This document shows, in pieces, positions 26,550 to 35,202 of a stretch of 64,000 bases of DNA. The position numbers and the translations under genes are program-made. The number at the start of each line of letters is the position of its first letter. The stretch's first letter is position 1. Origin of the DNA: Sulfuricurvum sp. (GTDB lineage Bacteria > Campylobacterota > Campylobacteria > Campylobacterales > Sulfurimonadaceae). A model generated the notes under the pieces. The model saw nothing but the letters and a program-made list of their open reading frames with translations. It made no database searches and was not told the DNA's origin. The DNA lies in the NCBI RefSeq assembly GCF_028713855.1, contig NZ_JAQTNN010000006.1:62001-126000 (forward strand). Reading direction: 5' to 3'.

Positions 26550-28661
26550 ATGAATTTTTTAAAACTTCCCAAAGAAGATTTCGGAATTAAACTAACACTT
26601 TTCCTCATCATTATTGCGTATCTCTTCTCACTCTCTATGCGCTACATTTGGGTCTCTGAGGTTAAAAATACACAGCAGTTTTATTGGCATAACGAACTAA
26701 TGATCAATACCAATGACGGTTATTATTATGCTGAAGGAGCCCGAGATATTTTAAAAGGTCACCATGAGCCTAACGATCTCTCTCCGATTACTGAACCGAT
26801 TGCACTTTTAACGGCATGGCTCTCGAAAATAATTCCCGTTAGTTTTGAAACACTGATCCTTTATATGCCCTCCTTTATCGGGTCGTTAATCGTAATACCG
26901 ATTCTTTTAATCGGACGGACGATAGGACAAACCGGTATAGGCTTCATTGCCGCCCTTATCGCCAGCGTAACACATAGCTACTACAACCGCACCATGATCG
27001 GCTATTACGACACCGATATGCTGACGATCGTTTTACCCCTCTTTTCCCTCTATTTTATCCTTTTGGCAATCACCCATCAGCGCAATCGACTTCTCCTACC
27101 CATAACTGCTGCTTTTGCTCTAGCTCAATGGTGGTACCCTCAGAGTTATTCACTTAACACTGCTATTTTAGTTGTCACACTTATCTATGCGGTGATTTTC
27201 GAACGTAAAAATCACTATTTCTATAAAATTGCTCTCTTTATCATCATCGGCGTTTTATCCCTTCCGATTTGGCTTAAACTTACTATTGCGTTGGGAGTTT
27301 TTTCATTTTTTCATTTTCTGCCGAAACTCGATCAAAAATGGTTTTGGTCTTTGTTTACCGCCATCCTTATTATTTATTTTACGACAGGGGGGATTGACCC
27401 GATTTGGGCTCAGTTAAAAGGGTATCTTTTCCGTGAGAGCGTCTCAAATGAGGCCGGCGGACTTCATTTTTACAATGTAGCCCAAACCGTCCGTGAAGCA
27501 GGTCATATTCCCTTTAATGTCTTTGCAGAACGGATCAGCGGGCATCCGATTACTTTTCTGATTGCCTGTGTCGGTTATGCGTTTGCTGTTATCGCATATC
27601 GTCCTCTTTTGATCACCTTACCGCTTGTAGGTCTTGGTTTTATCGCCATGTCGGCAGGTTTACGTTTTACAATCTATGCCGTTGCACCGATGGCAATTGG
27701 ATTTGCCTACTTTCTGATGCTCATTACTAAACCGATAGAAAAATCATGGTTGAAATACACTGCACTACTCGTGTTCATGGGAGCTGCTCTCTACCCTAAT
27801 TATCTGCACATCAAAGAGTATATGACACCGACTGTTTTTACTGCCCAAGAAATCTCAACACTTGATCAACTCGGTAAAATCTCCGGACGGGAAGATTACG
27901 TCATTACCTGGTGGGATTACGGTTATCCAATACGCTATTACTGTGATGTTAAAACGCTTGTGGACGGGGGAAAACATAGTGGTGATGTCAACTATCCCGC
28001 AAGCTATATTTTAACCCAACCGCAACAAAATGCTGCAGACATGGCACGACTAAGTGTTGAATATACTGAACGAGGGTATGCAACTAGCAGTTCAAATGAA
28101 ATCATCGCAACCATGCTGAAAGCGTATAAAGCCGATTCGATCGATGATTTGATGGTTAATGTTCAACTCAACCCTGCTTCATTGCCAAAACCGACACGCG
28201 ATGTATACCTCTATCTCCCTCTACGAATGATGGAAATATTACCGACGGTAACCCTCTTTAGCTCCCTCGATCTTAAAAATCCGGATAATCACCCTCAAGA
28301 GCCTTTTTTCTATATGACTCAGCAAGTTAAAGATACGGGCAAAACCCTTGAACTCGGTAACGGCATCTCCATCCTCAAAGAGAAAAGTATTCTCAAACTC
28401 GGAAAGCAAGAAGTGCCGATCAAAGGATTTTACCAAGTGGGCTACAACAAAGCCCAAAAGCTAGATATTACCGAACAGCATTTCTCCTCTGAGGGGCTTA
28501 ATGTCATCTTTATGGCAAGCTACGGGCGATTTTTAGTAATGGATGATTTTTATTTTAATTCTTCCTACATCCAAATGTTCGTCTTTGATCATTATGACCC
28601 GAAACTGTTTGAGCCAATCATCCTTGATCCGATGAGCAAAGTCTATAAACTAAAAGTATGA
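26550..28661 (+). CDS. pglB: Oligosaccharyltransferase PglB (STT3 family)
   Basis: About 703 residues from the ATG at 26550, which has AAAGG about ten bases upstream. The frame extends to 26493 without a ribosome-binding site. PglB transfers the flipped glycan from undecaprenyl-PP to Asn in D/E-x-N-x-S/T sequons in the periplasm. The first external loop has NDGYYYAEGARDIL (metal-binding Asp) and the periplasmic domain has the catalytic WWDYGYP near residue 454. About 12-13 membrane helices precede it. The TIVLPLF region with YYDTDM provides the second acidic motif. Length matches C. jejuni PglB (713). Confidence 0.95.
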   Translation: MNFLKLPKEDFGIKLTLFLIIIAYLFSLSMRYIWVSEVKNTQQFYWHNELMINTNDGYYYAEGARDILKGHHEPNDLSPITEPIALLTAWLSKIIPVSFETLILYMPSFIGSLIVIPILLIGRTIGQTGIGFIAALIASVTHSYYNRTMIGYYDTDMLTIVLPLFSLYFILLAITHQRNRLLLPITAAFALAQWWYPQSYSLNTAILVVTLIYAVIFERKNHYFYKIALFIIIGVLSLPIWLKLTIALGVFSFFHFLPKLDQKWFWSLFTAILIIYFTTGGIDPIWAQLKGYLFRESVSNEAGGLHFYNVAQTVREAGHIPFNVFAERISGHPITFLIACVGYAFAVIAYRPLLITLPLVGLGFIAMSAGLRFTIYAVAPMAIGFAYFLMLITKPIEKSWLKYTALLVFMGAALYPNYLHIKEYMTPTVFTAQEISTLDQLGKISGREDYVITWWDYGYPIRYYCDVKTLVDGGKHSGDVNYPASYILTQPQQNAADMARLSVEYTERGYATSSSNEIIATMLKAYKADSIDDLMVNVQLNPASLPKPTRDVYLYLPLRMMEILPTVTLFSSLDLKNPDNHPQEPFFYMTQQVKDTGKTLELGNGISILKEKSILKLGKQEVPIKGFYQVGYNKAQKLDITEQHFSSEGLNVIFMASYGRFLVMDDFYFNSSYIQMFVFDHYDPKLFEPIILDPMSKVYKLKV

Positions 28662-29773
28662 AAATGCAAAATCAGCGCCTTTTCCTCTCCCCTCCCCACA
28701 TGAGCGGAAGAGAGCAATCCTACATCGCTGACGTGTTTGAAAGTAACTATATTGCCCCTCTTGGGCCTATGGTAGATCGCTTTGAACACAGTATTCGAGA
28801 TCTTACTCGTGTGCCGTATGCTCTCGCACTTAGCAGCGCTACTGCGGCGCTTCATTTGGCTTTGCGGGTTCTGGGAATAGGAGCGGGAGACATCGTATTA
28901 ACCTCATCCTTTACCTTTATCGGCGGGGTTGCCCCAATCCTCTACCAAAATGCGACTCCGGTTTTTATCGACAGCGATTCCGGAAGCTGGAATCTCGATC
29001 CGCTCCTCCTCGAAGAAGCAATAGAGCGATCTCCGAAAAAGCCTAAAGCCCTTATCCTCGCACATCTCTACGGCCAATGCGCTGATTTGGAAAAAATCAT
29101 CGCTCTTTGCAATCTTCACGGTATTGCTTTGATCGAAGACGCGGCAGAAAGTCTCGGTACCACCTATAACGGTCAACAAACCGGAACCTTCGGTACCTTC
29201 GGCGTCTACAGTTTTAACGGAAATAAAATCCTCACGACCTCTGGGGGAGGAATGCTGATTTCCTCTAACAAAGAGCTCATTGAAAAAGCCCGTTTTTATT
29301 CCACCCAAGCGCGTGACGATGCTCCTCACTATGAACATACGGATTATGGTTATAACTACCGTATGAGCAATATTTTAGCCGCTATCGGTGTAGCTCAAAT
29401 GGAAGTACTACAAGAGCGAATAGCGACTCGACGACAGATCTTTGAGTGGTACACCCAAGCACTGGGAGATATTGGCGAGATTACCTTTATGCCGGAACTT
29501 CCGCATACAAAAGGAAACCGTTGGCTCACTGCCCTCACGTTTGAACACTCTAATCCAAACCGAATCCGACTTGCCCTCGAAGATAAAAACATTGAAAGCC
29601 GTCCCCTTTGGAAACCGATGCATCTGCAACCTCTTTTTAAAGATGCCATGTGTTGTGAAAACGGTACGTCCCAGCGCTTGTTTGAAAAAGGTCTCTGCCT
29701 CCCCAGTGGAACCCAGATGAATCGTGACGATGTCGAACGCGTCTGCACCCTTCTAAAAAAGGCGCTGCAATGA
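28658..29773 (+). CDS. pglE: UDP-4-keto-sugar aminotransferase PglE
   Basis: 371 residues, DegT/DnrJ/EryC1 family. It aminates the UDP-4-keto-6-deoxy-GlcNAc made by PglF. It has the N-terminal PPHMSGREQSYIADVFESNY, SSATAALHLALRVLGIG, IEDAAESLGTTYNGQQTGTF and the PLP lysine in SFNGNKILTTSGGG (about K190). It overlaps pglB and pglF by ATGA junctions at each end. Length and motif order match C. jejuni PglE. Confidence 0.92.
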   Translation: MKMQNQRLFLSPPHMSGREQSYIADVFESNYIAPLGPMVDRFEHSIRDLTRVPYALALSSATAALHLALRVLGIGAGDIVLTSSFTFIGGVAPILYQNATPVFIDSDSGSWNLDPLLLEEAIERSPKKPKALILAHLYGQCADLEKIIALCNLHGIALIEDAAESLGTTYNGQQTGTFGTFGVYSFNGNKILTTSGGGMLISSNKELIEKARFYSTQARDDAPHYEHTDYGYNYRMSNILAAIGVAQMEVLQERIATRRQIFEWYTQALGDIGEITFMPELPHTKGNRWLTALTFEHSNPNRIRLALEDKNIESRPLWKPMHLQPLFKDAMCCENGTSQRLFEKGLCLPSGTQMNRDDVERVCTLLKKALQ

Positions 29774-31551
29774 ACGGATGGCTTCGTCCAAGCAGTGCCA
29801 AACGGATCACTTTTTTTCTCCTTTCCGACGTATTTCTATCCCTGTTTACCCTTTTCTGCGCTTACCTTTTACGCTTCAACTTTGATATTCCACCCGAATT
29901 TTTAGATCCTTTTATTGTGGTTGCAGTTACTCTTATCAGCATCAAAGCCTTCTTCATCCATTGGTTTAAAAACTACACCATCATTTGGCGTTTTTACGGT
30001 TTGCAAGAGGCCAAAAATCTCTTTTTTGCCCACCTTGCTACGTATGCAGTTTTCGCTTTAATTCATACTGTCAACTCCACACTTTTTTCCCCTTTTCCAC
30101 GTAGTGTTATCATAATCGATCTCTTTCTTTCATTCATCTTTCTAGGTGGAATTCGTCTCTTAAAACGGATGCTCCTCGATATCAGTGGACCTCGTGAAAA
30201 CCTCGAACCGACGCTGCTTATCGGTATCTCCGCCAGCACCGCCAATCTCATCAAAAGTATGCTGGAAAGCTCAAATGAATACTATCCGGTAGGGATTATT
30301 GCTCTCCAAGAGAAAAATTACAATATGATCGGTTCGTACCTCAACAATATCAAAATTTCCGGGAAAAGTGATATTCCCACCTTTCTAACAAACAAATCAG
30401 TCACCGCCGCTATCATTGACGGGTCACTGCCAAACGAATATCTACGAGAAGCCTATCAGCTCCTCAGTGATGCAGGGGTACGAAATATCAAACGTTCACG
30501 AGGGCTGGATGATACCCACAACCAAATAGAGGAACTCTCGATCGAAGAGCTCCTTGCCCGACATCCGAAAGATCTCGATACCGGGACCATCGGAGTATTT
30601 ATACGGGGGAAAACCGTCCTTATCACGGGTGCAGGGGGAAGTATCGGCAGCGAAATCGCTCAGCAATGTCACCGATTCGGTGCGGCTAATCTGATTTTAC
30701 TCGATCACAGTGAGTACAATCTTTACCAAATCGGGGAGAAAATACCCTCAGCAACAGTACTACTTTGTAACATTATCGATAAAGAGATACTCGATACGAT
30801 TATGGCAGATGCACATGCCGATATTGTCATTCATGCCGCAGCCTACAAACATGTACCGCTGTGCGAAGCCAATATTCACGCAGCAATTATGAATAATATT
30901 ATCGGCAGTCGAAATGTCATCGACAGTGCCATCGCTAACAATGTTAGTAAAGTTGTTATCATCTCTACTGATAAAGCGGTACGCCCTACGAATGTTATGG
31001 GGGCAACTAAACGGATTGTGGAACTCTATGCCCAAAACGTTGATCCCCGCAACAGCGAGATTGTCTCGGTACGATTTGGCAATGTCCTCGGTTCCAGCGG
31101 AAGTGTTATTCCGAAGTTCAAGTCCCAAATCGAAGCAGGTGGCCCCATCACTATCACCCATCCGGATATTACCCGCTATTTTATGCTCATCAGCGAAGCG
31201 TGCCAACTCGTCCTCCAAGCCGCCGCTATCGCGCGCGGCGGAGAGCTTTTTATCCTCGATATGGGCGAGAGTGTAAAAATCACGGATTTGGCTCAGACCA
31301 TGATACGGCTCTATACCTCTGAACCCATAGAGATTATTTATACCGGATTGCGTCCGGGTGAGAAACTTTATGAGGAACTTCTAATCGACGAAAGTGAACA
31401 AAAAACCGCCTTTGAATCGATTATGATCGCACGATCTACCCCCTATGATATAAATCTTTTAAATCAGGAAATAGACGACCTTACCCTCTCGTCTGAGGCA
31501 CGTTTACTCTTACAAAATATCGTTCCTGAATTTGCTCCATCGCACGAATAA
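29770..31551 (+). CDS. pglF: UDP-GlcNAc C4,C6-dehydratase PglF
   Basis: 593 residues. Four N-terminal membrane helices (about 10-125) are followed by a soluble NAD-binding extended SDR domain. It has the Rossmann motif LITGAGGSIGSEIAQQ (about 284-299), the HAAAYKHVPLCE segment, ISTDKAVRPTNVMGATKR with the SDR lysine replaced in the way usual for this dehydratase group, and GLRPGEKLYEELL. It catalyses the first step of bacillosamine synthesis. It is the last gene of the operon, and its 3' end overlaps a minus-strand gene by about 70 bases. Confidence 0.92.
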   Translation: MNGWLRPSSAKRITFFLLSDVFLSLFTLFCAYLLRFNFDIPPEFLDPFIVVAVTLISIKAFFIHWFKNYTIIWRFYGLQEAKNLFFAHLATYAVFALIHTVNSTLFSPFPRSVIIIDLFLSFIFLGGIRLLKRMLLDISGPRENLEPTLLIGISASTANLIKSMLESSNEYYPVGIIALQEKNYNMIGSYLNNIKISGKSDIPTFLTNKSVTAAIIDGSLPNEYLREAYQLLSDAGVRNIKRSRGLDDTHNQIEELSIEELLARHPKDLDTGTIGVFIRGKTVLITGAGGSIGSEIAQQCHRFGAANLILLDHSEYNLYQIGEKIPSATVLLCNIIDKEILDTIMADAHADIVIHAAAYKHVPLCEANIHAAIMNNIIGSRNVIDSAIANNVSKVVIISTDKAVRPTNVMGATKRIVELYAQNVDPRNSEIVSVRFGNVLGSSGSVIPKFKSQIEAGGPITITHPDITRYFMLISEACQLVLQAAAIARGGELFILDMGESVKITDLAQTMIRLYTSEPIEIIYTGLRPGEKLYEELLIDESEQKTAFESIMIARSTPYDINLLNQEIDDLTLSSEARLLLQNIVPEFAPSHE

Positions 31552-32041
31552 GAGTAAATAAATCGCTGGGGGAAAGCTCATGCGGATGATACTGACGAAT
31601 CGGTTCTAACACTGTCAAAAAAGATTCATAACGAGGAGATCGGCTTCGAGCCATCAGCCGATACGCATATGCTAAATCATCGGCATTGCTTTTGGAACAG
31701 AACCACCGCTTTTTATCATGCAACCCCACTCGAAACACCTGTGAGAAAACAATTCCGATCCAATCGTACGACGTCCCATTTTTACGCAATTGTCTGTGTT
31801 CTACCCGATCTACAATCTCAGAGGGCAATTCAATTTTGCACACTTCCCAATCCGTGGTATTGATATCCAAAGTATGTGTGCGTGAAATAAATCGAAAGCG
31901 GTCGTTTGAATGATATAAACCGTCGCTTCGTCCGAATTCACAATGTGAAAATGGGCTTTTAGTCCATAAACGAACCAGTTTTTCAGCCAATGTACCCGAC
32001 CCTTTGTAAAAGACGATGCTAACGGTTTTGGTCGTGTTCAT
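31481..32041 (-). CDS. Putative NlpC/P60- or YiiX-like papain-fold hydrolase
   Basis: About 186 residues from the ATG at 32041 (GGGAGA upstream); the open frame reaches 32104 inside the neighbouring gene. It opens SIVFYKGSGTLAEKLVRLWT followed by SPFSHCEF, then SYDWIGIVFSQ and a cysteine in RWFCSKSNADDLAYA. A His before an acidic residue and a later WFCS cysteine match circularly permuted papain-like enzymes (YaeF/YiiX, LRAT-like). The substrate is unknown. Its last 71 bases are antisense to pglF, and its start overlaps the phosphoesterase by 23 bases. Confidence 0.6.
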   Translation of the reverse strand: MNTTKTVSIVFYKGSGTLAEKLVRLWTKSPFSHCEFGRSDGLYHSNDRFRFISRTHTLDINTTDWEVCKIELPSEIVDRVEHRQLRKNGTSYDWIGIVFSQVFRVGLHDKKRWFCSKSNADDLAYAYRLMARSRSPRYESFLTVLEPIRQYHPHELSPSDLFTLIRAMEQIQERYFVRVNVPQTRG

Positions 32042-32771
32042 AAATTTCGAATCTCCCGTCATGATGCTCGACGATTGCCGTACACGATTCAACCCAGTCC
32101 CCACAGTTGAGATAATCGATATCGTTGATGACTCGTATCTCTGCGTGATGGATATGCCCGCAAATCACTCCATCATACCCTTTTTCATCCGCATGAGACG
32201 AAAGAACCTCTTCATAATCGGTGATAAAGCTCACCGCCTGCTTGACACTTTGTTTTGCCATTTTGGAAAGCGACCAATAGTGATATTTACCAAATAAACG
32301 ACGGATAGTATTGATCGGACGATTAAGCCGAAGCATAAACAGATAACACCGATCTCCCAAATGGGCAACCCATTTTTTCGTCATCGTTACCGCATCGAAC
32401 ATATCGCCATGAACGACAAGATAGCGCTTTCCATTCATACCGTAATGAACTTTTTCATGGGTAAAGGAGATGTTGTCCCCCATCATCATCGGTAAAAACG
32501 GTCGCAAAAATTCATCATGATTACCGATGATGTAGTAGATATTTGTCCCTTTTCGGGCTTTTCGGAGGATTTTTTGGAGAACATCGGATTGAGCTTGACT
32601 CCAACGCCAGTTTCGGCGGAGTTCCCATCCGTCAATAATATCACCGACAAGATAGAGGTTTTCACATTCAACGTTTCGGATAAACTCCAAAAGACGATCC
32701 GATTGAGCGTCGCGCGTTCCGAGATGGAGGTCAGAGATAAATACACTGCGAAATGACAATAATTCATTCAT
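32019..32771 (-). CDS. LpxH-like UDP-2,3-diacylglucosamine pyrophosphatase / metallophosphoesterase
   Basis: 250 residues of the calcineurin-like metallophosphoesterase fold. Metal-ligand blocks are in order: ISDLHLGTRDAQS (D-x-H), LVGDIIDGWE (GD), YIIGNHDEF (GNH), VVHGDMFD and CGHIHHAEIR (GH-H). The spacing and WELRRNWRW resemble the LpxH/LpxH2 group, which removes UMP from UDP-2,3-diacylglucosamine during lipid A synthesis. A general phosphoesterase is the alternative. No convincing Shine-Dalgarno precedes the ATG. Confidence 0.8.
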   Translation of the reverse strand: MNELLSFRSVFISDLHLGTRDAQSDRLLEFIRNVECENLYLVGDIIDGWELRRNWRWSQAQSDVLQKILRKARKGTNIYYIIGNHDEFLRPFLPMMMGDNISFTHEKVHYGMNGKRYLVVHGDMFDAVTMTKKWVAHLGDRCYLFMLRLNRPINTIRRLFGKYHYWSLSKMAKQSVKQAVSFITDYEEVLSSHADEKGYDGVICGHIHHAEIRVINDIDYLNCGDWVESCTAIVEHHDGRFEIYEHDQNR

Positions 32772-32821
32772 GAGAGAAAGTGTAACCCCGAAGGATTACA
32801 ATCTGGTGACAGAAAAGAGGT

Positions 32822-34510
32822 TTACAATTCCGTTTTTAAAGCAGCACCGTTAGAGGCATTAGAGACGAGAAGACTGTAGCGTTTGAGCCATTTAGAGGGA
32901 ATATCTTTTTTGATCGGTTTCCAATGAAGACGACGTTGCTCCAATATTTCGTAACTCACATTGAGCTGTAAGAGATGGCTGTCAACATCGAGTTCGATCT
33001 CATCACCATCAACAATTAGAGCAATCAAACCACCCTCTGCCGCTTCAGGGCTTACGTGCCCGATAGAAGCACCACGTGTTGCACCAGAGAAACGTCCATC
33101 GGTGATAAGAGCAACGCTCTCACCAAGCCCCATCCCCATGATAAGCGCCGTAGGAGCAAGCATCTCTTGCATCCCTGGACCACCCTTAGGACCTTCGTAA
33201 CGGATAACGACGACATCGCCCGCTTTGACTTTATGCCCCATAATTCCGGCAATGGCTTCATTTTGGGAGTTAAAACAAACAGCACGGCCTTTAAACTTAC
33301 GCATATTCGGGGTAATTCCCGCTGTTTTAACGACTGCTCCCTCTTCGGCCAAATTACCAAATAAGATTGACAAACCGCCGACCGGAGAGTACGCATTTTC
33401 ATTCGTATGGATGATATTCGTATCTTTGATCACTGCATCTTTGATTCGCTCGCCGAGTGTCTCACCAGTCACGGTCATAGCGTCTGTGTGCAGGATTCCA
33501 CCACGTCGTGAGACTTCTTTCATAACAGCGTTAACACCGCCGGCACGGTTAATGTCATCCATATGAACCGTAGAGAGAGACGGGGAGATTTTTGCGATGT
33601 GGGCAACATTCTCAGAAATTTTGTTGATTTGGGTAATATCAAACTCAACTCCCGCTTCCTTAGCGATGCTCAACATATGCAATACGGTATTCGAGCTTCC
33701 GCCCATCGCCATATCGACGACGAACGCATTATGGATCGCTTTGTCATTGAGAATATTTTGCATATTCCATTTTTGGGAATTTTCGTCTTTGACCATCTCG
33801 ACGATACGACGTGCCGCCGTTTTAACCATCTCGATACGCTCCGGCGTCATTGCGAGAACCGTTCCGTTGCCCGGCAATGCAACCCCCATCGCTTCACAGA
33901 GGGTATTCATCGAGTTTGCCGTAAACATCCCCGAACAGCTTCCCCCGCTCGGACACGCTTCACACTCGATCTCATACAGCTCTTCATCGGACATTTTTCC
34001 ATCCGCATGTTGTCCAACCGCTTCAAATGCCGTCGCCAAATCGATCGCCGTTCCGTCTTTTTTGTGCCCAGCCTTCATCGGCCCGCCCGAGACGAAAATC
34101 GTCGGCACATTGACGCGCAATGCTCCCATCAGCATACCCGGAACGATCTTGTCACAGTTAGGGATACAAATCAATCCATCCAACTTATGAGCATTCATCA
34201 CTGTTTCGATACAGTCAGCGATCAATTCACGGCTCGGTAATGAGTAAAGCATCCCGTCATGTCCCATCGCGATACCGTCATCCACCCCGATCGTATTAAA
34301 CTCGAACGGTACACCGCCCGCTTCACGAATCGCCTCTTTTACGATACGACCGTATTCCTGGAGGAAAAAGTGACCCGGGATAATATCAATATGAGAGTTG
34401 GCCACTCCGATAAACGGTTTGTCAAAATCTTCGTCTTTAAGTCCCGTAGCTCTCAAAAGGCTCCGGTGAGGGGTTTTATCAAATCCGCGTTTAATGGTAT
34501 CACTACGCAT
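32822..34510 (-). CDS. ilvD: Dihydroxy-acid dehydratase
   Basis: About 562 residues. It dehydrates 2,3-dihydroxy-isovalerate and -methylvalerate in branched-chain amino acid synthesis and carries an Fe-S cluster. I start at the ATG at 34510 (AAAGGA five bases upstream); an upstream in-frame start at 34525 adds only QRNP-type residues. Motifs are [49 protein letters not shown] (cluster cysteines), and [20 protein letters not shown] near the C-terminus. It faces the tRNA cluster divergently. Confidence 0.96.
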   Translation of the reverse strand: MRSDTIKRGFDKTPHRSLLRATGLKDEDFDKPFIGVANSHIDIIPGHFFLQEYGRIVKEAIREAGGVPFEFNTIGVDDGIAMGHDGMLYSLPSRELIADCIETVMNAHKLDGLICIPNCDKIVPGMLMGALRVNVPTIFVSGGPMKAGHKKDGTAIDLATAFEAVGQHADGKMSDEELYEIECEACPSGGSCSGMFTANSMNTLCEAMGVALPGNGTVLAMTPERIEMVKTAARRIVEMVKDENSQKWNMQNILNDKAIHNAFVVDMAMGGSSNTVLHMLSIAKEAGVEFDITQINKISENVAHIAKISPSLSTVHMDDINRAGGVNAVMKEVSRRGGILHTDAMTVTGETLGERIKDAVIKDTNIIHTNENAYSPVGGLSILFGNLAEEGAVVKTAGITPNMRKFKGRAVCFNSQNEAIAGIMGHKVKAGDVVVIRYEGPKGGPGMQEMLAPTALIMGMGLGESVALITDGRFSGATRGASIGHVSPEAAEGGLIALIVDGDEIELDVDSHLLQLNVSYEILEQRRLHWKPIKKDIPSKWLKRYSLLVSNASNGAALKTEL

Positions 34511-34616
34511 GGGATTCCTTTGCAATTATATGGTTTTAAATTGACGCGATTATAGCGCAGTGGAACTCTAAAAAAGATATACCTCAAAAAAAATAATAAA
34601 AAAGGAAACGAAACTC

Positions 34617-34645
34617 TTTACATGCCATAAATTTTTTGATATACT
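34617..34645 (+). promoter_or_regulatory. Sigma70 promoter of the tRNA cluster
   Basis: TTTACA (34617-34622), a 17-base spacer and TATACT (34640-34645). Transcription would start about 13 bases before tRNA-Gly. This is the most consensus-like promoter I found in the window. Confidence 0.65.
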
Positions 34646-34664
34646 TCCAGTCCACAAAAACAAT

Positions 34665-34739
34665 GCGGGAATAGCTCAGTGGTAGAGCACAACCTTGCCA
34701 AGGTTGGGGTCGCGAGTTCGAACCTCGTTTCCCGCTCCA
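34665..34739 (+). tRNA. tRNA-Gly (GCC)
   Basis: A 75-base cloverleaf: acceptor GCGGGAA pairs with TTCCCGC, D-arm AGCTCAGTGGTAGAGC, anticodon loop TTGCCAA (GCC), T-arm with GTTCGAAC, and an encoded CCA. It is the first tRNA of a four-gene plus-strand cluster and is followed immediately by a strong terminator. Confidence 0.96.
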
Positions 34740-34740
34740 T

Positions 34741-34791
34741 ATACCTCAGTTGAAATATCGAGAAACCGATGTCTTAACTGAGGTATTTTTT
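34741..34791 (+). terminator. Strong Rho-independent terminator after tRNA-Gly
   Basis: An 11-bp perfect outer stem (ATACCTCAGTT with AACTGAGGTAT) continues through G-U and A-U pairs and one mismatch into an inner stem, ATATCG with CGATGT. That gives about 20 stem positions closed by the AGAAAC hexaloop. Six T residues follow (34786-34791). It separates tRNA-Gly from tRNA-Leu, only nine bases before the latter. Confidence 0.8.
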
Positions 34792-34800
34792 GTTATCGTT

Positions 34801-34887
34801 GCCCGGATGGCGAAATCGGTAGACGCAAGGGACTTAAAATCCCTCGGTGGTAACACTGTGCCGGTTCAAGTCCGGCTCCGGGCACCA
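34801..34887 (+). tRNA. tRNA-Leu (TAA)
   Basis: An 87-base class II tRNA. Acceptor GCCCGGA pairs with TCCGGGC, the anticodon loop ACTTAAAAT carries TAA, a long variable arm (TCGGTGGTAACACTGT area) is present, the T-loop is GTTCAAGTC, and ACCA is encoded. It begins nine bases after the terminator. Confidence 0.95.
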
Positions 34888-34898
34888 CATACATGGAT

Positions 34899-34972
34899 GG
34901 TGGTATGGCCAAGCGGTAAGGCGCTGGTTTGCAAAACCTTGACCCCCAGTTCGAATCTGGGTACCACCTCCA
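34899..34972 (+). tRNA. tRNA-Cys (GCA)
   Basis: A 74-base cloverleaf: acceptor GGTGGTA pairs with TACCACC, anticodon loop TTTGCAAAA (GCA), T-arm CCCAGTTCGAATCTGGG, and an encoded CCA. It lies 11 bases after tRNA-Leu. Confidence 0.95.
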
Positions 34973-35001
34973 AAATGTAAAAAATAGCTTCATTCTTATA
35001 C

Positions 35002-35089
35002 GGGTCACTGGCAGAGTGGTCGATTGCACCGGTCTTGAAAACCGGCGAGGGTTAAACCTCCCAAGGTTCAAATCCTTGGTGGCCCGCCA
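35002..35089 (+). tRNA. tRNA-Ser (TGA)
   Basis: An 88-base class II tRNA. Acceptor GGGTCAC pairs with GTGGCCC (one G-U), the anticodon loop CTTGAAA carries TGA, and the long variable arm GCGAGGGTTAAACCTCCC is typical of tRNA-Ser. The T-loop is GTTCAAATC and GCCA is encoded. It is the last tRNA; an AEC-gene remnant begins about 60 bases downstream. Confidence 0.95.
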
Positions 35090-35151
35090 TCACAACACAA
35101 AATTCCTTCTTCAAAACATCAACACTTCAAAAATCCATTCAATATAACTTT

Positions 35152-35202
35152 TTACATTACGTACGTAATCAACGGCAACGTCACAAGAGATACGATAATC
35201 AT
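35152..35202 (-). pseudogene. 3'-end remnant of an AEC-family transporter gene
   Basis: Read on the minus strand directly after the RTX stop codon, this gives MIIVSLVTLPLITYVM and a stop. The intact AEC transporter at 41820-42695 ends IIVSLVTLPLISYLM and a stop, so 13 of the last 15 residues agree. The codons differ at several third positions, so this is a diverged allele and not a fresh copy. It probably marks where an AEC gene was interrupted by the propeller-RTX operon. Confidence 0.75.

Noticed and set aside
33563..34240. Two long plus-strand frames (225 and 197 codons) inside ilvD
   Set aside because: Both are mirror frames of ilvD, whose Fe-S cysteine motif and length are intact.
34750..35147. 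Open frames running through the tRNA cluster on both strands
   Set aside because: They are made of tRNA sequence, with clear cloverleafs and anticodons.
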